Made by a program: the position numbers and the translations under genes
Notes under the pieces: model-generated
Databases searched by the model: none
Seen by the model: the letters and a program-made list of their open reading frames with translations, nothing else
Told to the model about the DNA's origin: nothing
Part shown: positions 16,732-27,359 of the stretch, one piece after another
How the letters are laid out: each line of letters opens with the position of its first letter
How positions within the stretch are numbered: the stretch's first letter is position 1
Assembly: GCF_016907255.1 (NCBI RefSeq)
Contig: NZ_JAFBBQ010000001.1
Span: 434,001 to 498,000 of the forward strand
Length of the DNA: 64,000 bases
DNA from: Microbacterium keratanolyticum
Lineage (GTDB): Bacteria > Actinomycetota > Actinomycetes > Actinomycetales > Microbacteriaceae
Direction of reading: 5' to 3'

Positions 16732-17019
16732 TCAGTTGCCGAAGCGGCTGACCGAACCCCACACCTCCGGGAAGCTGGCGACCTCTGACTGCTGCCAGAG
16801 GGCCATTCGCCGGGAAAGCTCCGACTGCGCAGCGATGTACTCGCCGAGGCTGGACTCGTCGATCCGCCATCGAGCCGGAGAGCCCACCTGCATGCCCCGC
16901 AACTGGCCTTCCTTGACCAGTGCGATCACGTCGACCACCTCGAGACTCAGCAGCTCGGCCACCTGAGCGGGGGCCAGGAAGCGCTGGGAAGAGGCGGATG
17001 CTTCAGGCATGGCACTCAT
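16732..17019 (-). CDS. Excisionase-like helix-turn-helix protein
   Basis: A 95-residue protein with a MerR/excisionase-type winged helix (about 15-60): FLAPAQVAELLSLEVVDVIALVKEG followed by GSPARWRIDESSLGEYI. This is the fold of small actinobacterial regulators such as BldC and of phage excisionases. No phage or integrase gene is nearby, so a chromosomal regulator is more likely. The start at 17019 is supported by GAGAGGAC just upstream; the frame is open further upstream. It is divergent from the SAF-domain gene. Confidence 0.8.
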   Translation of the reverse strand: MSAMPEASASSQRFLAPAQVAELLSLEVVDVIALVKEGQLRGMQVGSPARWRIDESSLGEYIAAQSELSRRMALWQQSEVASFPEVWGSVSRFGN

Positions 17020-17060
17020 TGTCCTCTCGTTCCGTCCGCAGGGTTCCGGCACCGGTCGAC

Positions 17061-17069
17061 TGTGGATAA
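17061..17069 (-). promoter_or_regulatory. DnaA-box sequence (TTATCCACA) between the HTH and SAF genes
   Basis: A second perfect TGTGGATAA, 42 nt upstream of the leftward HTH gene and about 40 nt upstream of the rightward SAF gene. It could be a DnaA binding site in a divergent promoter or a chance match. Confidence 0.4.
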
Positions 17070-17108
17070 CTTCCACGGCGCTGAGGTGCGTTCTGTGACG
17101 ATTGCCGC

Positions 17109-17729
17109 ATGACGACGATACCGCGCAGCCGACGACGATTCTGGGGCGACTATCGATTTCTCGTAGGCATCGCGCTCATCGCGGTGTCGATCGCGGGCGT
17201 CTGGCTCGTGGTCTCCTCCGCACGGCAGACATCACCCGCGCTGCAGGCGACACGAACGATCGTCCCCGGCGACGTCCTGAGCTCTGACGACTTCCGCGTC
17301 GTCGATGTCGCGCTCGGCGCCATCGCCGGAGAGTACCTCACCCCCGCGACGCTGGAGCCCGGAGTCGTCGCGGCACGCACCATCCGCGAGGGCGAGCTCG
17401 TGCCCTCCTCCGCGACGAGCGATGCCGATGCGATGCGGACGACATCGATCGTCATCACCATCGGCGTCGGAGTTCCCGAGGCGGTCCGGACCGGCAGCCC
17501 GGTCGAGGTGTGGGCAGCACCCGCGAAAGCGGAAGGACGCGGATTCGAGGCTCCGCGCATCCTGCTCTCGCAGGCGACCGTCGCCGACGTCTCCACGCAG
17601 GACGCGATGCTCAGTCAGGAGCAGGCGTCCCTGGAGCTTGTCATCGAGCGCTCCGAGGTGGCCAGTGTGCTGGAGGCCATCTCCGACGGCAGCGCGCTGT
17701 CGATCGTTCCCCTCGGAGCCGGCAGCTGA
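17109..17729 (+). CDS. SAF-domain membrane-anchored protein (CpaB/RcpC-like)
   Basis: A 206-residue protein with a basic N-terminus, one transmembrane helix (about 18-37) and an extracytoplasmic SAF domain (about 43-110; TRTIVPGDVLSSDDFRVV, AARTIREGELV). SAF domains of this kind occur in CpaB/RcpC proteins of Flp/Tad pili, where they bind the cell wall or the secretin channel. It overlaps the following MinD-like gene by ATGA. CpaB-like plus CpaE-like is a Tad signature, but the TadA ATPase, the pilin and TadB/C are not here, so this may be a reduced or re-used module. Confidence 0.85.
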   Translation: MTTIPRSRRRFWGDYRFLVGIALIAVSIAGVWLVVSSARQTSPALQATRTIVPGDVLSSDDFRVVDVALGAIAGEYLTPATLEPGVVAARTIREGELVPSSATSDADAMRTTSIVITIGVGVPEAVRTGSPVEVWAAPAKAEGRGFEAPRILLSQATVADVSTQDAMLSQEQASLELVIERSEVASVLEAISDGSALSIVPLGAGS

Positions 17730-18961
17730 TGCGCATCGCACTGGCCCTCGACGAGCACCTCACGCGGACCCTGCTTGATGACCTCCCTCTCGCGGGCGCG
17801 GAGGTCATCGCCTCCCTCACGCCCGACACCCTCGCAGGCGCAGAACAGGACCTTCCCGATGCCGACGCGTTGATCGTCCCCGCGGACCCCGTCCTGCTCC
17901 GCCCCGCTCTGCTCGCGGCGTGCGATCGCGCCGGACTTCGCATTCTGCTGCTCGGCGACGGGGATGCTGCCGAGCGCCTCGCGCGGCGTCACGGCCTTCA
18001 CCCCGCGCTCTCCGCCGAGAGCAGCGCCTGGCAGATCCTCGAGGCGCTGCAGAGCGAGCGTCGTTCCACACCCGTGGCTCCGCAGGAAGGCCGGCTGCTG
18101 GCAGTCTGGGGGCCGCACGGCGCTCCCGGTCGCACATCGCTGGCCATCGAGCTGAGTGCGGCCCTCGCGGCACGCGAGGGCCGCGTCGCCCTCATCGACG
18201 CGGACACCTACGCGCCCGCGATCGCCCTGCTTCTCGGACTCACCGACGACGCCCCCGGCATCGCGGCCGCGTGCCGACGCGCCGAACTCGGCTCTCTCGA
18301 CGCACCCGAGCTCAGCCGCCTGGCCGTTCCCCTGGCGGCCAATGCCGGCACCGTGGAGGTGCTCGCGGGCTTGAACCGCCCGACCCGCTGGCCGGAGCTC
18401 TCTGCCGAACGCCTGCGCGCAACGCTCCTGGCCTGTCGCTCCTGGGCCGCGCACACCGTCATCGATGTCGCTCCCCCGCTGGACGCGGACGAAGAGCTGC
18501 TCAGCGATCTGCAGGTTCCTCGACGCAACGCCGCGACCCGCACGGTGCTCGAAGAGGCGGATCAGGTCTTCGCCGTCACCAGCGCCGATCCCCTGGGTAT
18601 CGCCCGTTTCGTGCGCGCCCACGCAGAAGTGCGGGCCCACATCGGCTCGACGCCGATGACGGTGCTCGTCAATCGCGTGCGAACCGGACCGCTGGGCATC
18701 GATGCGCGAGGTCAGATCCGCCGCGCATTGGATCGCTTCTCCGGAATCACCGACGTGCAGTTCCTGCCCGATGACCCCCGCGCATTGGACGCCGCGCTGC
18801 TGCACTCACGCCCCGTGGCCGATGTCGTCCCTCGTGCGCCCTTCGCGAGTGCCGTGCGCCGACTCGCCAACGGAGTAGCCGCGCCCAGCACCGCAGATGC
18901 GGTGCCCCTGCGGCGCGAGCGACGTCGGTCATCCCGACGCCTGCTCGCCCTTCCGCGGTGA
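17729..18961 (+). CDS. MinD/CpaE-like P-loop ATPase with atypical Walker A
   Basis: A 410-residue protein. The N-terminal ~115 residues form a degenerate receiver-like domain (ALDEHL...ADALIVPADP). The rest is a ParA/MinD fold (about 122-370) with VALIDADTYAP and HTVIDVAPP strands. The Walker A region reads GPHGAPGRTS (128-137): the usual terminal lysine is arginine and the MinD signature lysine is absent. CpaE/TadZ proteins, which localise pilus machines, have similar atypical sites. The tail is strongly basic (RRERRRSSRRL). Translationally coupled to the SAF gene. ATP binding is uncertain with this motif. Confidence 0.8.
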   Translation: MRIALALDEHLTRTLLDDLPLAGAEVIASLTPDTLAGAEQDLPDADALIVPADPVLLRPALLAACDRAGLRILLLGDGDAAERLARRHGLHPALSAESSAWQILEALQSERRSTPVAPQEGRLLAVWGPHGAPGRTSLAIELSAALAAREGRVALIDADTYAPAIALLLGLTDDAPGIAAACRRAELGSLDAPELSRLAVPLAANAGTVEVLAGLNRPTRWPELSAERLRATLLACRSWAAHTVIDVAPPLDADEELLSDLQVPRRNAATRTVLEEADQVFAVTSADPLGIARFVRAHAEVRAHIGSTPMTVLVNRVRTGPLGIDARGQIRRALDRFSGITDVQFLPDDPRALDAALLHSRPVADVVPRAPFASAVRRLANGVAAPSTADAVPLRRERRRSSRRLLALPR

Positions 18962-18968
18962 GCGTCCG

Positions 18969-20192
18969 CTACTGGCGGTAGCTGGCGAGGAAATTGCCGA
19001 GCCGCTCGATCGCCTCGCTGAGGACGCGCGGCTCCGGCAGCGTGACAACGCGAAGGTGATCGGGCGTCGGCCAGTTGAATCCCGTGCCCTGCACGAGCAG
19101 GATGTGCTCCGCGACGAGCAGGTCATAGACGAGCTTGGCGTCATCGCGGATCTCGTGCACATTGGGATCGAGGCGAGGGAAGGCGTAGAGCGCACCCTCC
19201 GGCTTGACGCAGGAGACGCCAGGAATGGATTCCAGGCCCTGCCAGGCGACGTCGCGCTGCACATGCAGCCGGCCGTTCTCCGCCACGAGCGCCTCGATCG
19301 ACTGGACGCCTGAGAGCGCCGCCTGCACCGCGTGCTGCGACGGAACGTTGGGCGACAAGCGGGTCGAGGCGAGGAGCGTGACGCCCTCGATGAACCCACG
19401 CGCGTGATCCTTCGGTCCCGTCATCACGAGCCATCCCGACCGGAAACCTGCCACGCGGTACGTCTTGGACAGACCGTTGAAGGTGAGGCAGAGCAGGTCA
19501 GGAGCGAGTGTGGCTGTGGGGATGTGCACAGCGTCATCGAAGAGGATCCGGTCGTAGATCTCGTCAGAGAGCAGCAGCAGCTCGTTCTCGCGCGCGATCT
19601 GCACGAGCCCCTCCAGCACCTCGCGCGAGTACACCGCACCGGTGGGGTTGTTGGGGTTGATGATGACGATGGCCTTGGTGTGCGGCGTGATCTTCGCCCG
19701 CACGTCTTCGAGATCCGGCATCCAGCCGTTCTCCTCATCGCAGGTGTAGTGCACCGGAGTACCGCCCGCGAGGCTCGTCATGGCCGTCCAGAGCGGGTAG
19801 TCGGGCGACGGGATCAGGACCTCGTCGCCCTGGTCCAGGAGAGCCTGCATCACCATGGTGATGAGCTCGGAAACGCCGTTTCCGAGGTAGACGTCGTCGG
19901 GAGAGAACGGGGGGAACCCCTCGACCTCTTCGTAGCGGCTCACAACGGCACGCCGGGCGGAGATGATGCCGCGGCTGTCGCTGTAGCCGTGCGCGGTGGG
20001 CAGCGTCGCCAGCATGTCCTGGACGATCTGCTGCGGTGCCTCGAAGCCGAAGATCGCCGGGTTTCCGGTGTTGAGCTTCAGAACCGTGTGCCCTTCGGCC
20101 TCCAGCCGCGCCGCCTCGACGAGCGCGTTGCCGCGGATTTCGTAGAGAACGTTCTTCAGCTTGGACGACTGGTCGAAGTGGCGAGGTGTCAT
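18969..20192 (-). CDS. PLP-dependent aminotransferase (AlaA/AspC fold-type I)
   Basis: A 407-residue fold-type I aminotransferase. It has the NPNNPTG substrate/cofactor motif (179-185), the SDEIYDRI segment that holds the ring-pairing aspartate, and the Schiff-base lysine K243 in SKTYRVAGFRSGW. It is most like bacterial alanine aminotransferases (AlaA), which make alanine from pyruvate and glutamate; exact specificity cannot be read from the sequence. The ATG at 20192 sits 6 nt after a TATCCT hexamer; a GGAGGT also lies 11 nt upstream. It converges with the MinD-like gene. Confidence 0.9.
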   Translation of the reverse strand: MTPRHFDQSSKLKNVLYEIRGNALVEAARLEAEGHTVLKLNTGNPAIFGFEAPQQIVQDMLATLPTAHGYSDSRGIISARRAVVSRYEEVEGFPPFSPDDVYLGNGVSELITMVMQALLDQGDEVLIPSPDYPLWTAMTSLAGGTPVHYTCDEENGWMPDLEDVRAKITPHTKAIVIINPNNPTGAVYSREVLEGLVQIARENELLLLSDEIYDRILFDDAVHIPTATLAPDLLCLTFNGLSKTYRVAGFRSGWLVMTGPKDHARGFIEGVTLLASTRLSPNVPSQHAVQAALSGVQSIEALVAENGRLHVQRDVAWQGLESIPGVSCVKPEGALYAFPRLDPNVHEIRDDAKLVYDLLVAEHILLVQGTGFNWPTPDHLRVVTLPEPRVLSEAIERLGNFLASYRQ

Positions 20193-20198
20193 CGGTTC

Positions 20199-20204
20199 AG
20201 GATA
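20199..20204 (-). promoter_or_regulatory. -10 hexamer TATCCT before the aminotransferase
   Basis: On the minus strand TATCCT ends 6 nt before the ATG, suggesting a leaderless transcript separate from secA, which is closed off by its own terminator at 20277-20314. Confidence 0.45.
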
Positions 20205-20276
20205 CCTCCGTCCCGGGCGTGTCTCTGACACGTTGCGCGTCGCCCCCTTCACACTGCATACCGCGCAGGGAATACG

Positions 20277-20314
20277 ACGAAGGCGCCGCAGGAAGCCTCC
20301 CGCGGCGCCTTCGT
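20277..20314 (-). terminator. Intrinsic terminator after secA
   Basis: Perfect 13-nt arms (ACGAAGGCGCCGC / GCGGCGCCTTCGT) around a 12-nt loop, 15 nt past the secA stop on the minus strand. Confidence 0.75.
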
Positions 20315-20329
20315 CTGATTCTCAGTCGA

Positions 20330-23128
<2,799 letters not shown>

Positions 23129-23265
23129 GGATGCCTTCTCCCTGTTGGTGATTCGGGATCCGCCCACCCCGATGGGCACGACGGACATACTGTGCCATGT
23201 TACCGGGCTGTGACCTGCACGGTTGCCCTGTGTCCACACACTCGGGGTGAACTTTGGGTTTCCGC

Positions 23266-23278
23266 GTATCCATATACT
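23266..23278 (+). promoter_or_regulatory. Putative padR promoter with inverted repeat
   Basis: TATACT (23273-23278) is a good -10 hexamer 35 nt upstream of the padR ATG. It is embedded in GTAT-CCAT-ATAC (23266-23277), a short inverted repeat that could be an autoregulatory operator. An imperfect TGTG-N4-CACA repeat lies at 23229-23240. Confidence 0.4.
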
Positions 23279-23312
23279 CAGAGTTGTTCGTCCCGACAGC
23301 CCAGGAGCGCCC

Positions 23313-23909
23313 ATGTCCGTCCGCCAGAGCCTGCTCGCGATCCTCGACCAGGGGCCGTGCTACGGATACCAGTTGCGCAGCGAGTTCGATCGCCGCACGG
23401 GATCGATCTGGCCCCTCAATGTCGGGCAGATCTACAACACGCTGGAGCGGCTCGAACGCGATGGTCTCGTGGCCCGTGGCGAGGCGGACGCGCAGGGGCA
23501 CGTCTATTGGCGGATCACGGATGCCGGCTCTGACGAGGTGGCGCGGTGGATCCTCTCTCCCGTGCAGCGGACTCAGGCCGCACGCGATGAGCTGGCCATC
23601 AAGGTGACCGTCGCCGCCACACTTCCCGGAGTGGATGTGGAGGCGCTCCTGCGCGACCAGCACGTCGCATCCTCCGCGCACGCGGCGTCCCTCCGTGACC
23701 GCATGAGCCCCGCATTCGGCGCCGAGAGCGCGGAGGACCTCGCCGAGTCGCTTGTGCGCGATGCACTGCTCTTCCATGCCGAGGCCGAGCTGCGGTGGCT
23801 CGAGCACGTGGCAGAGCGGCTGCAGCATCAGCCGCGTCATGCCTTCGCCCTGGACATCGCCACGAATCGTCCGAAACGCGGTCGCCCCGCTGTCAGCTCC
23901 AGACCGTAG
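23313..23909 (+). CDS. PadR-family transcriptional regulator
   Basis: A 198-residue regulator. The N-terminal winged helix (about 1-85) has the PadR pattern [33 protein letters not shown] and the wing VYWRITDAG. The C-terminal helical region (about 90-180) is the Vir-type dimerisation domain. PadR proteins usually repress an adjacent transporter or stress gene. The downstream neighbours are a coiled-coil protein and, convergent, an MFS exporter-like gene. The ATG at 23313 is favoured over an upstream TTG because the DNA between looks like a promoter. It is divergent from secA. Confidence 0.88.
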   Translation: MSVRQSLLAILDQGPCYGYQLRSEFDRRTGSIWPLNVGQIYNTLERLERDGLVARGEADAQGHVYWRITDAGSDEVARWILSPVQRTQAARDELAIKVTVAATLPGVDVEALLRDQHVASSAHAASLRDRMSPAFGAESAEDLAESLVRDALLFHAEAELRWLEHVAERLQHQPRHAFALDIATNRPKRGRPAVSSRP

Positions 23910-23912
23910 GAT
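23907..23912 (+). promoter_or_regulatory. -10 hexamer TAGGAT, leaderless start of the coiled-coil gene
   Basis: TAGGAT ends exactly 6 nt before the ATG at 23919, and its first three bases are the TAG stop codon of padR. Confidence 0.5.
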
Positions 23913-23918
23913 CGAACA

Positions 23919-25244
23919 ATGGCAGGAATCTGGGGCAAACGGAAACGTGAAGCAGAGGCGCAGACGGCGCAGGACGCCGATCTGGCACGCCGCGCCGAGC
24001 AGGCGCTGGTCGCGGTCGACGAGCGCCTTCGCACAACCTCCGACGAGCTGGCCTTCGCGACAGCAGAACTCGGCGACTCGCTGACCGCTGATCTGCGCGC
24101 CGCCACCGACAGCGTACGCACGCACCTGCGCGAGGCCTTCTCGCTGCACCAGCTCAACCACGACGAGATCCCCGACACGGCGGAAGAGCTGCGCACGCGC
24201 AACGCGCGCATCGTGCAGCTCTGCGAGTGGGCGGAAGATCTACTCGACGAGAAGCTCTCTGTCCTGGCTGAATCGATCTCTCGCGTGCGCCGCGCCCCCG
24301 AGATCGTCGCCCAGGTTCGCAAGGACGCCGTCACGCTGGCCGAGCGTCTCCCCCAGACTCGCGACACGATCACGCGGCTCTCGGCGCGCTATGCCGAGAG
24401 CGCGATCCACCAGATCGCGGCGAGTGCCGACGAGGCTGAGCAGCTGCTGACATTCGCCTCTCACGGCGCCGATGTCTCCGAACGCCGCCGCGCGGCGCGA
24501 CAGAACGAAGAGGCCAACCTCGCTCTGGAGACCGCGACCGAGGCCGTGCGCCGAGCGGTTGTGATCCTCGACGCCGTCGAAGACTTCGAGATCGAGGCAC
24601 TGCGTGCCGAGTCCACGCTCGCCGAGGTCATCGCCGACTCGCGCGGAGACATCGTCGCCGCTCGGACGGCACCCCAGGTGCCCGCGGTGACATCCGCCGT
24701 CAGCGCTCTGGAGAAGGCTCTGGCATCGTTGTCACCCGCCGGCGCGAAGAACGACCCCTTCGCGGAGCTCAGCACGCTGCGCGCAGCGAACACCGCGCTC
24801 GACGAGGCGATCGCGACTGCCCGTCATCGCGAGCAGAACCCGCTGCCCTCCCTCGCACAGGTGCAGCACGCCACCGACGACGCCGACCGTCAGCTGGGCG
24901 TGGCCCGCGGCTTGATCGCCGGACACCGCGGATGGATCGGCGCCGACGCACGCACCCGGCTCGCAGAAGCCGAGCGTCTGCGCGTCGACCTTCCGTCTCT
25001 CCTGCCTGCGGAAGAGACCCGCGAGCAGGCGCTGTCGACGGCACGCCGGGTTGCACAGCTCGCCTCAGAAGCCCTGCAGCTGGCACAGCGCGACATCGAC
25101 TCGTCGCGCCCCAACCAGGGCCCGGACCAATGGGGCGGCGGCGGCTGGGGCGGCGGACGCCGCGGTGGCGGCGGAGGCGACATCGTCTCGGGCGTGCTGG
25201 GCGGTCTGGTGATCGGCAGCATCCTCGACGGCATCTTCGACTGA
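23919..25244 (+). CDS. Large coiled-coil protein with Gly/Trp-rich C-terminal tail
   Basis: A 441-residue protein that is almost entirely alpha-helical and charged (about 10-390), with many Ala/Glu/Arg heptads. It has no signal peptide. The end is abrupt: a Gly-rich stretch with WGGGG and WGGG repeats (about 400-420) followed by a hydrophobic segment VSGVLGGLVIGSILDGIF. Similar tails close many TPM-domain (TLP18.3) membrane phosphatase-like proteins of Microbacteriaceae, but the TPM domain itself is absent here. A scaffold or membrane-associated protein is likely; function unknown. It directly follows padR. Confidence 0.7.
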   Translation: MAGIWGKRKREAEAQTAQDADLARRAEQALVAVDERLRTTSDELAFATAELGDSLTADLRAATDSVRTHLREAFSLHQLNHDEIPDTAEELRTRNARIVQLCEWAEDLLDEKLSVLAESISRVRRAPEIVAQVRKDAVTLAERLPQTRDTITRLSARYAESAIHQIAASADEAEQLLTFASHGADVSERRRAARQNEEANLALETATEAVRRAVVILDAVEDFEIEALRAESTLAEVIADSRGDIVAARTAPQVPAVTSAVSALEKALASLSPAGAKNDPFAELSTLRAANTALDEAIATARHREQNPLPSLAQVQHATDDADRQLGVARGLIAGHRGWIGADARTRLAEAERLRVDLPSLLPAEETREQALSTARRVAQLASEALQLAQRDIDSSRPNQGPDQWGGGGWGGGRRGGGGGDIVSGVLGGLVIGSILDGIFD

Positions 25245-25267
25245 TTCCGGCGATGCACCGGCCCGCC

Positions 25268-26530
25268 TCACTCGGCGATGCGCACGGGTGCCGTCTGCGT
25301 TGTGACGACCGACAGTTCGCTGCGACGAACAGCGCTCGAGAAGCTCAGGCTGATCACGGCGGCGGCAGCGACGACGAGCAGTGAGGTCAGCACACCGACC
25401 TGATCGACCAGCAATCCGAGCAGCGGCGGTGCCGCCAGGGACGCGATGGTCGAGAACGAGGTGACCACGGCGACCCGTTGCCCTGCATGTTCCGGGTCAT
25501 CCGACGCTGCGGCAATCGCGATCGGGACGCCCAGCGCAGCGCCCATGCCCCACAACACGACCCCCGACCATGCCAGCGGCAGCGTGCCTCCGAAGATGAA
25601 GAGGAGAACGCCCACCAGCACCACAGCACCGGAGATACGCAGCACCCACACCCGTCCGAAGCGGTCGATGAGGCGCACACCGGTGATGCGGAACACCGTC
25701 ATCGCCCCGAGGAACGTCGCGTACACGGCGGCGCCGATCGCCTCCGGCTGGGCGTACCCGTCGACCACAGCCAACGACAACCAGGTCCCCGCGGTCCCCT
25801 CGCTGAGCGAGCCCGCCAACAGCACGACGCCCAGCATGATCGTGCGTGGTTCCGCCCATGCCGCGAGTGCGGAACGGAAGGCACCACGGGTGCGTTGCGG
25901 GGTCGCCGTCCGCGCCTTCTGCGCGGTCGGCTGACACGATGCGCGCAAGGTCAGCACCCTCAGAAGCGTGATCGCCCCCGTCATCACGATCACCTGCGCA
26001 CCCGCGCTGATTCCCGCCGCCGAGAACAGAGACGCCGAGAACGCACCCGCTGCCGCGCCGATGGAGAAAGCCGCGTGGAACTGCGGCAGAACGGTGCGCC
26101 CGATCTGACGCTCATAGGCGGCCGCATTGATGTTGATGGGCACGTTGATGAAGGCCCCACAGGCGCCATTGAGCGCCATACCCAGGAGAAACAGCGGTTG
26201 CGAAGGCAGAAGCACGGATGCGGCGAGCAACCCGAACCCGAGGGTGTTGCCGACGATCCCCGCCAGCAGAATCACCCGGCTGCCGAATCGTGCCACGAAT
26301 CCGCCGACGATGAAGGCGCCGAGAAGAGACCCGATACCTCCAGCGATGAGCATCGAGCCGAGTTGAAGAGCCGTCACGTCAAGCGCTTCCCGGATAGAAG
26401 GGATACGACTCATCCAGGACGACATGATCATGCCGAAGAGCCCGAACTGCGCGAAGAGCGCGAGACCGACGATGCGGACGGAGGTGTGAGACGCTCCCCG
26501 TACCGAAGAGCCAGAAGAACGCGCGGGCAC
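25268..26530 (-). CDS. Major facilitator superfamily transporter
   Basis: A 420-residue membrane protein with about 12 transmembrane helices and the split 6+6 layout. The motif between helices 2 and 3 reads GGFVARFGSRVILLAG, a variant of the MFS GxLaDrxGrk loop. It is similar to uncharacterised sugar/drug-type MFS members of the FucP/YfkF-like type (SSWMSRIPSIREALDVTALQLG at the start). No substrate can be assigned. The GTG start at 26530 is preceded at 6 nt by TAGGAT, so the message is probably leaderless. It converges with the coiled-coil gene. Confidence 0.85.
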   Translation of the reverse strand: MPARSSGSSVRGASHTSVRIVGLALFAQFGLFGMIMSSWMSRIPSIREALDVTALQLGSMLIAGGIGSLLGAFIVGGFVARFGSRVILLAGIVGNTLGFGLLAASVLLPSQPLFLLGMALNGACGAFINVPININAAAYERQIGRTVLPQFHAAFSIGAAAGAFSASLFSAAGISAGAQVIVMTGAITLLRVLTLRASCQPTAQKARTATPQRTRGAFRSALAAWAEPRTIMLGVVLLAGSLSEGTAGTWLSLAVVDGYAQPEAIGAAVYATFLGAMTVFRITGVRLIDRFGRVWVLRISGAVVLVGVLLFIFGGTLPLAWSGVVLWGMGAALGVPIAIAAASDDPEHAGQRVAVVTSFSTIASLAAPPLLGLLVDQVGVLTSLLVVAAAAVISLSFSSAVRRSELSVVTTQTAPVRIAE

Positions 26531-26536
26531 TAGACG

Positions 26537-26542
26537 ATCCTA
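26537..26542 (-). promoter_or_regulatory. -10 hexamer TAGGAT, leaderless start of the MFS gene
   Basis: On the minus strand TAGGAT ends 6 nt before the GTG. It lies just downstream of the hpf terminator, so the MFS gene has its own start. Confidence 0.5.
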
Positions 26543-26547
26543 GTGAG

Positions 26548-26593
26548 ACGGCACTGCCGGGCGAACACCGATGGTGCTGCCCGGCAGTGCCGT
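26548..26593 (-). terminator. Intrinsic terminator after hpf
   Basis: Perfect 15-nt arms (ACGGCACTGCCGGGC and complement, 26548-26562 and 26579-26593) with an inner CACC-GAT-GGTG hairpin, 20 nt after the hpf stop. Confidence 0.75.
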
Positions 26594-26612
26594 TGCCGAT
26601 CGCGTATCGCGA

Positions 26613-27269
26613 CTACGAGGCCATCACCTCGACCGGCGGAGCCTGGGTCGTGAGCGAGATGACACCGTAGTCCCAGCCCTTGCGTCGATACACGACACTC
26701 GGGTGGTCGGTGCGCGCATCGACGAAGAGGAAGAAGTCGTGTCCGACGAGCTCCATCCGATCGACGGCCTCCTCGACCGACATCCACTCGGCATCGAAGT
26801 TCTTGGTGCGGATGACGACCGGCGTGTATTCCTCTTCAGTCTCTTCCACGACGGCGATCTCGCCCGTGGCGACCGCACGAAGCACATCCGCGGATGCCGG
26901 CTGCACGTCGAGCCCTGCGAGCTCACCCGTGCTCTTCTCGAACTGGGCGCCGCGCGGATGGTTGCGGCTGTCGACGCGCTTCTCCTTCGTGCGTCGCAGC
27001 TGTTCGGACAGCTTGTCGATCGCCAGGTCGAGTGCGACGAACTTGTCGCCATCACGCGCTTCTGCGCGGATCACGGGGCCCTTGCCGACGAGGGTCAGTT
27101 CGACCGTCTCATCATCGACGTGGCCATTGCGATAGGAACGGTGCGTGACCTTCACGTCGAGACGTTGTGCACGCGGAGCGAGCGTCGCGATACGCGTGCT
27201 CTTCTCATCGACAACTGTGCGGAAGCGGTCGCTGATACCCACTCCGACACCCACGATGTTCGTTTCCAT
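26613..27269 (-). CDS. hpf: Ribosome hibernation promoting factor, long form
   Basis: A 218-residue long-type HPF. The N-terminal S30AE domain (about 1-100; DVKVTHRSYRNG, KFVALDLAIDKLSEQLRRTKEK) binds the decoding centre. A linker leads to the C-terminal dimerisation domain (about 150-210; PVVIRTKNFDAEWMSVEEAVDRMELVG begins this region), which pairs two ribosomes as 100S particles in stationary phase. The ATG at 27269 is fixed by a perfect AAGGAGG 6 nt upstream. The secA-hpf-comF-lpqB-mtrBA order is conserved in mycobacteria. A hairpin lies immediately upstream of the ribosome site. Confidence 0.95.
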   Translation of the reverse strand: METNIVGVGVGISDRFRTVVDEKSTRIATLAPRAQRLDVKVTHRSYRNGHVDDETVELTLVGKGPVIRAEARDGDKFVALDLAIDKLSEQLRRTKEKRVDSRNHPRGAQFEKSTGELAGLDVQPASADVLRAVATGEIAVVEETEEEYTPVVIRTKNFDAEWMSVEEAVDRMELVGHDFFLFVDARTDHPSVVYRRKGWDYGVISLTTQAPPVEVMAS

Positions 27270-27287
27270 CCTTGACCTCCTTGTCCC

Positions 27288-27311
27288 GGTCCACCCGGCC
27301 AAGGGCGGACC
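27288..27311 (-). promoter_or_regulatory. Leader hairpin next to the hpf ribosome site
   Basis: Arms GGTCCACCC and GGGCGGACC around a 6-nt loop pair fully in minus-strand RNA if one G-U pair is allowed. The stem ends 5 nt before the AAGGAGG of hpf, so it could influence translation initiation. Confidence 0.35.
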
Positions 27312-27359
27312 GTGGTCGCCTTGTCTCCCCCACCGTAGTCGCGAGTCGGCTGACTGTCA

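Noticed and set aside
16732-17019. Excisionase-like HTH protein as a sign of a prophage or integrated element
   Set aside because: No integrase, attachment-site repeat or phage gene lies nearby; such HTH proteins are common chromosomal regulators in actinobacteria.
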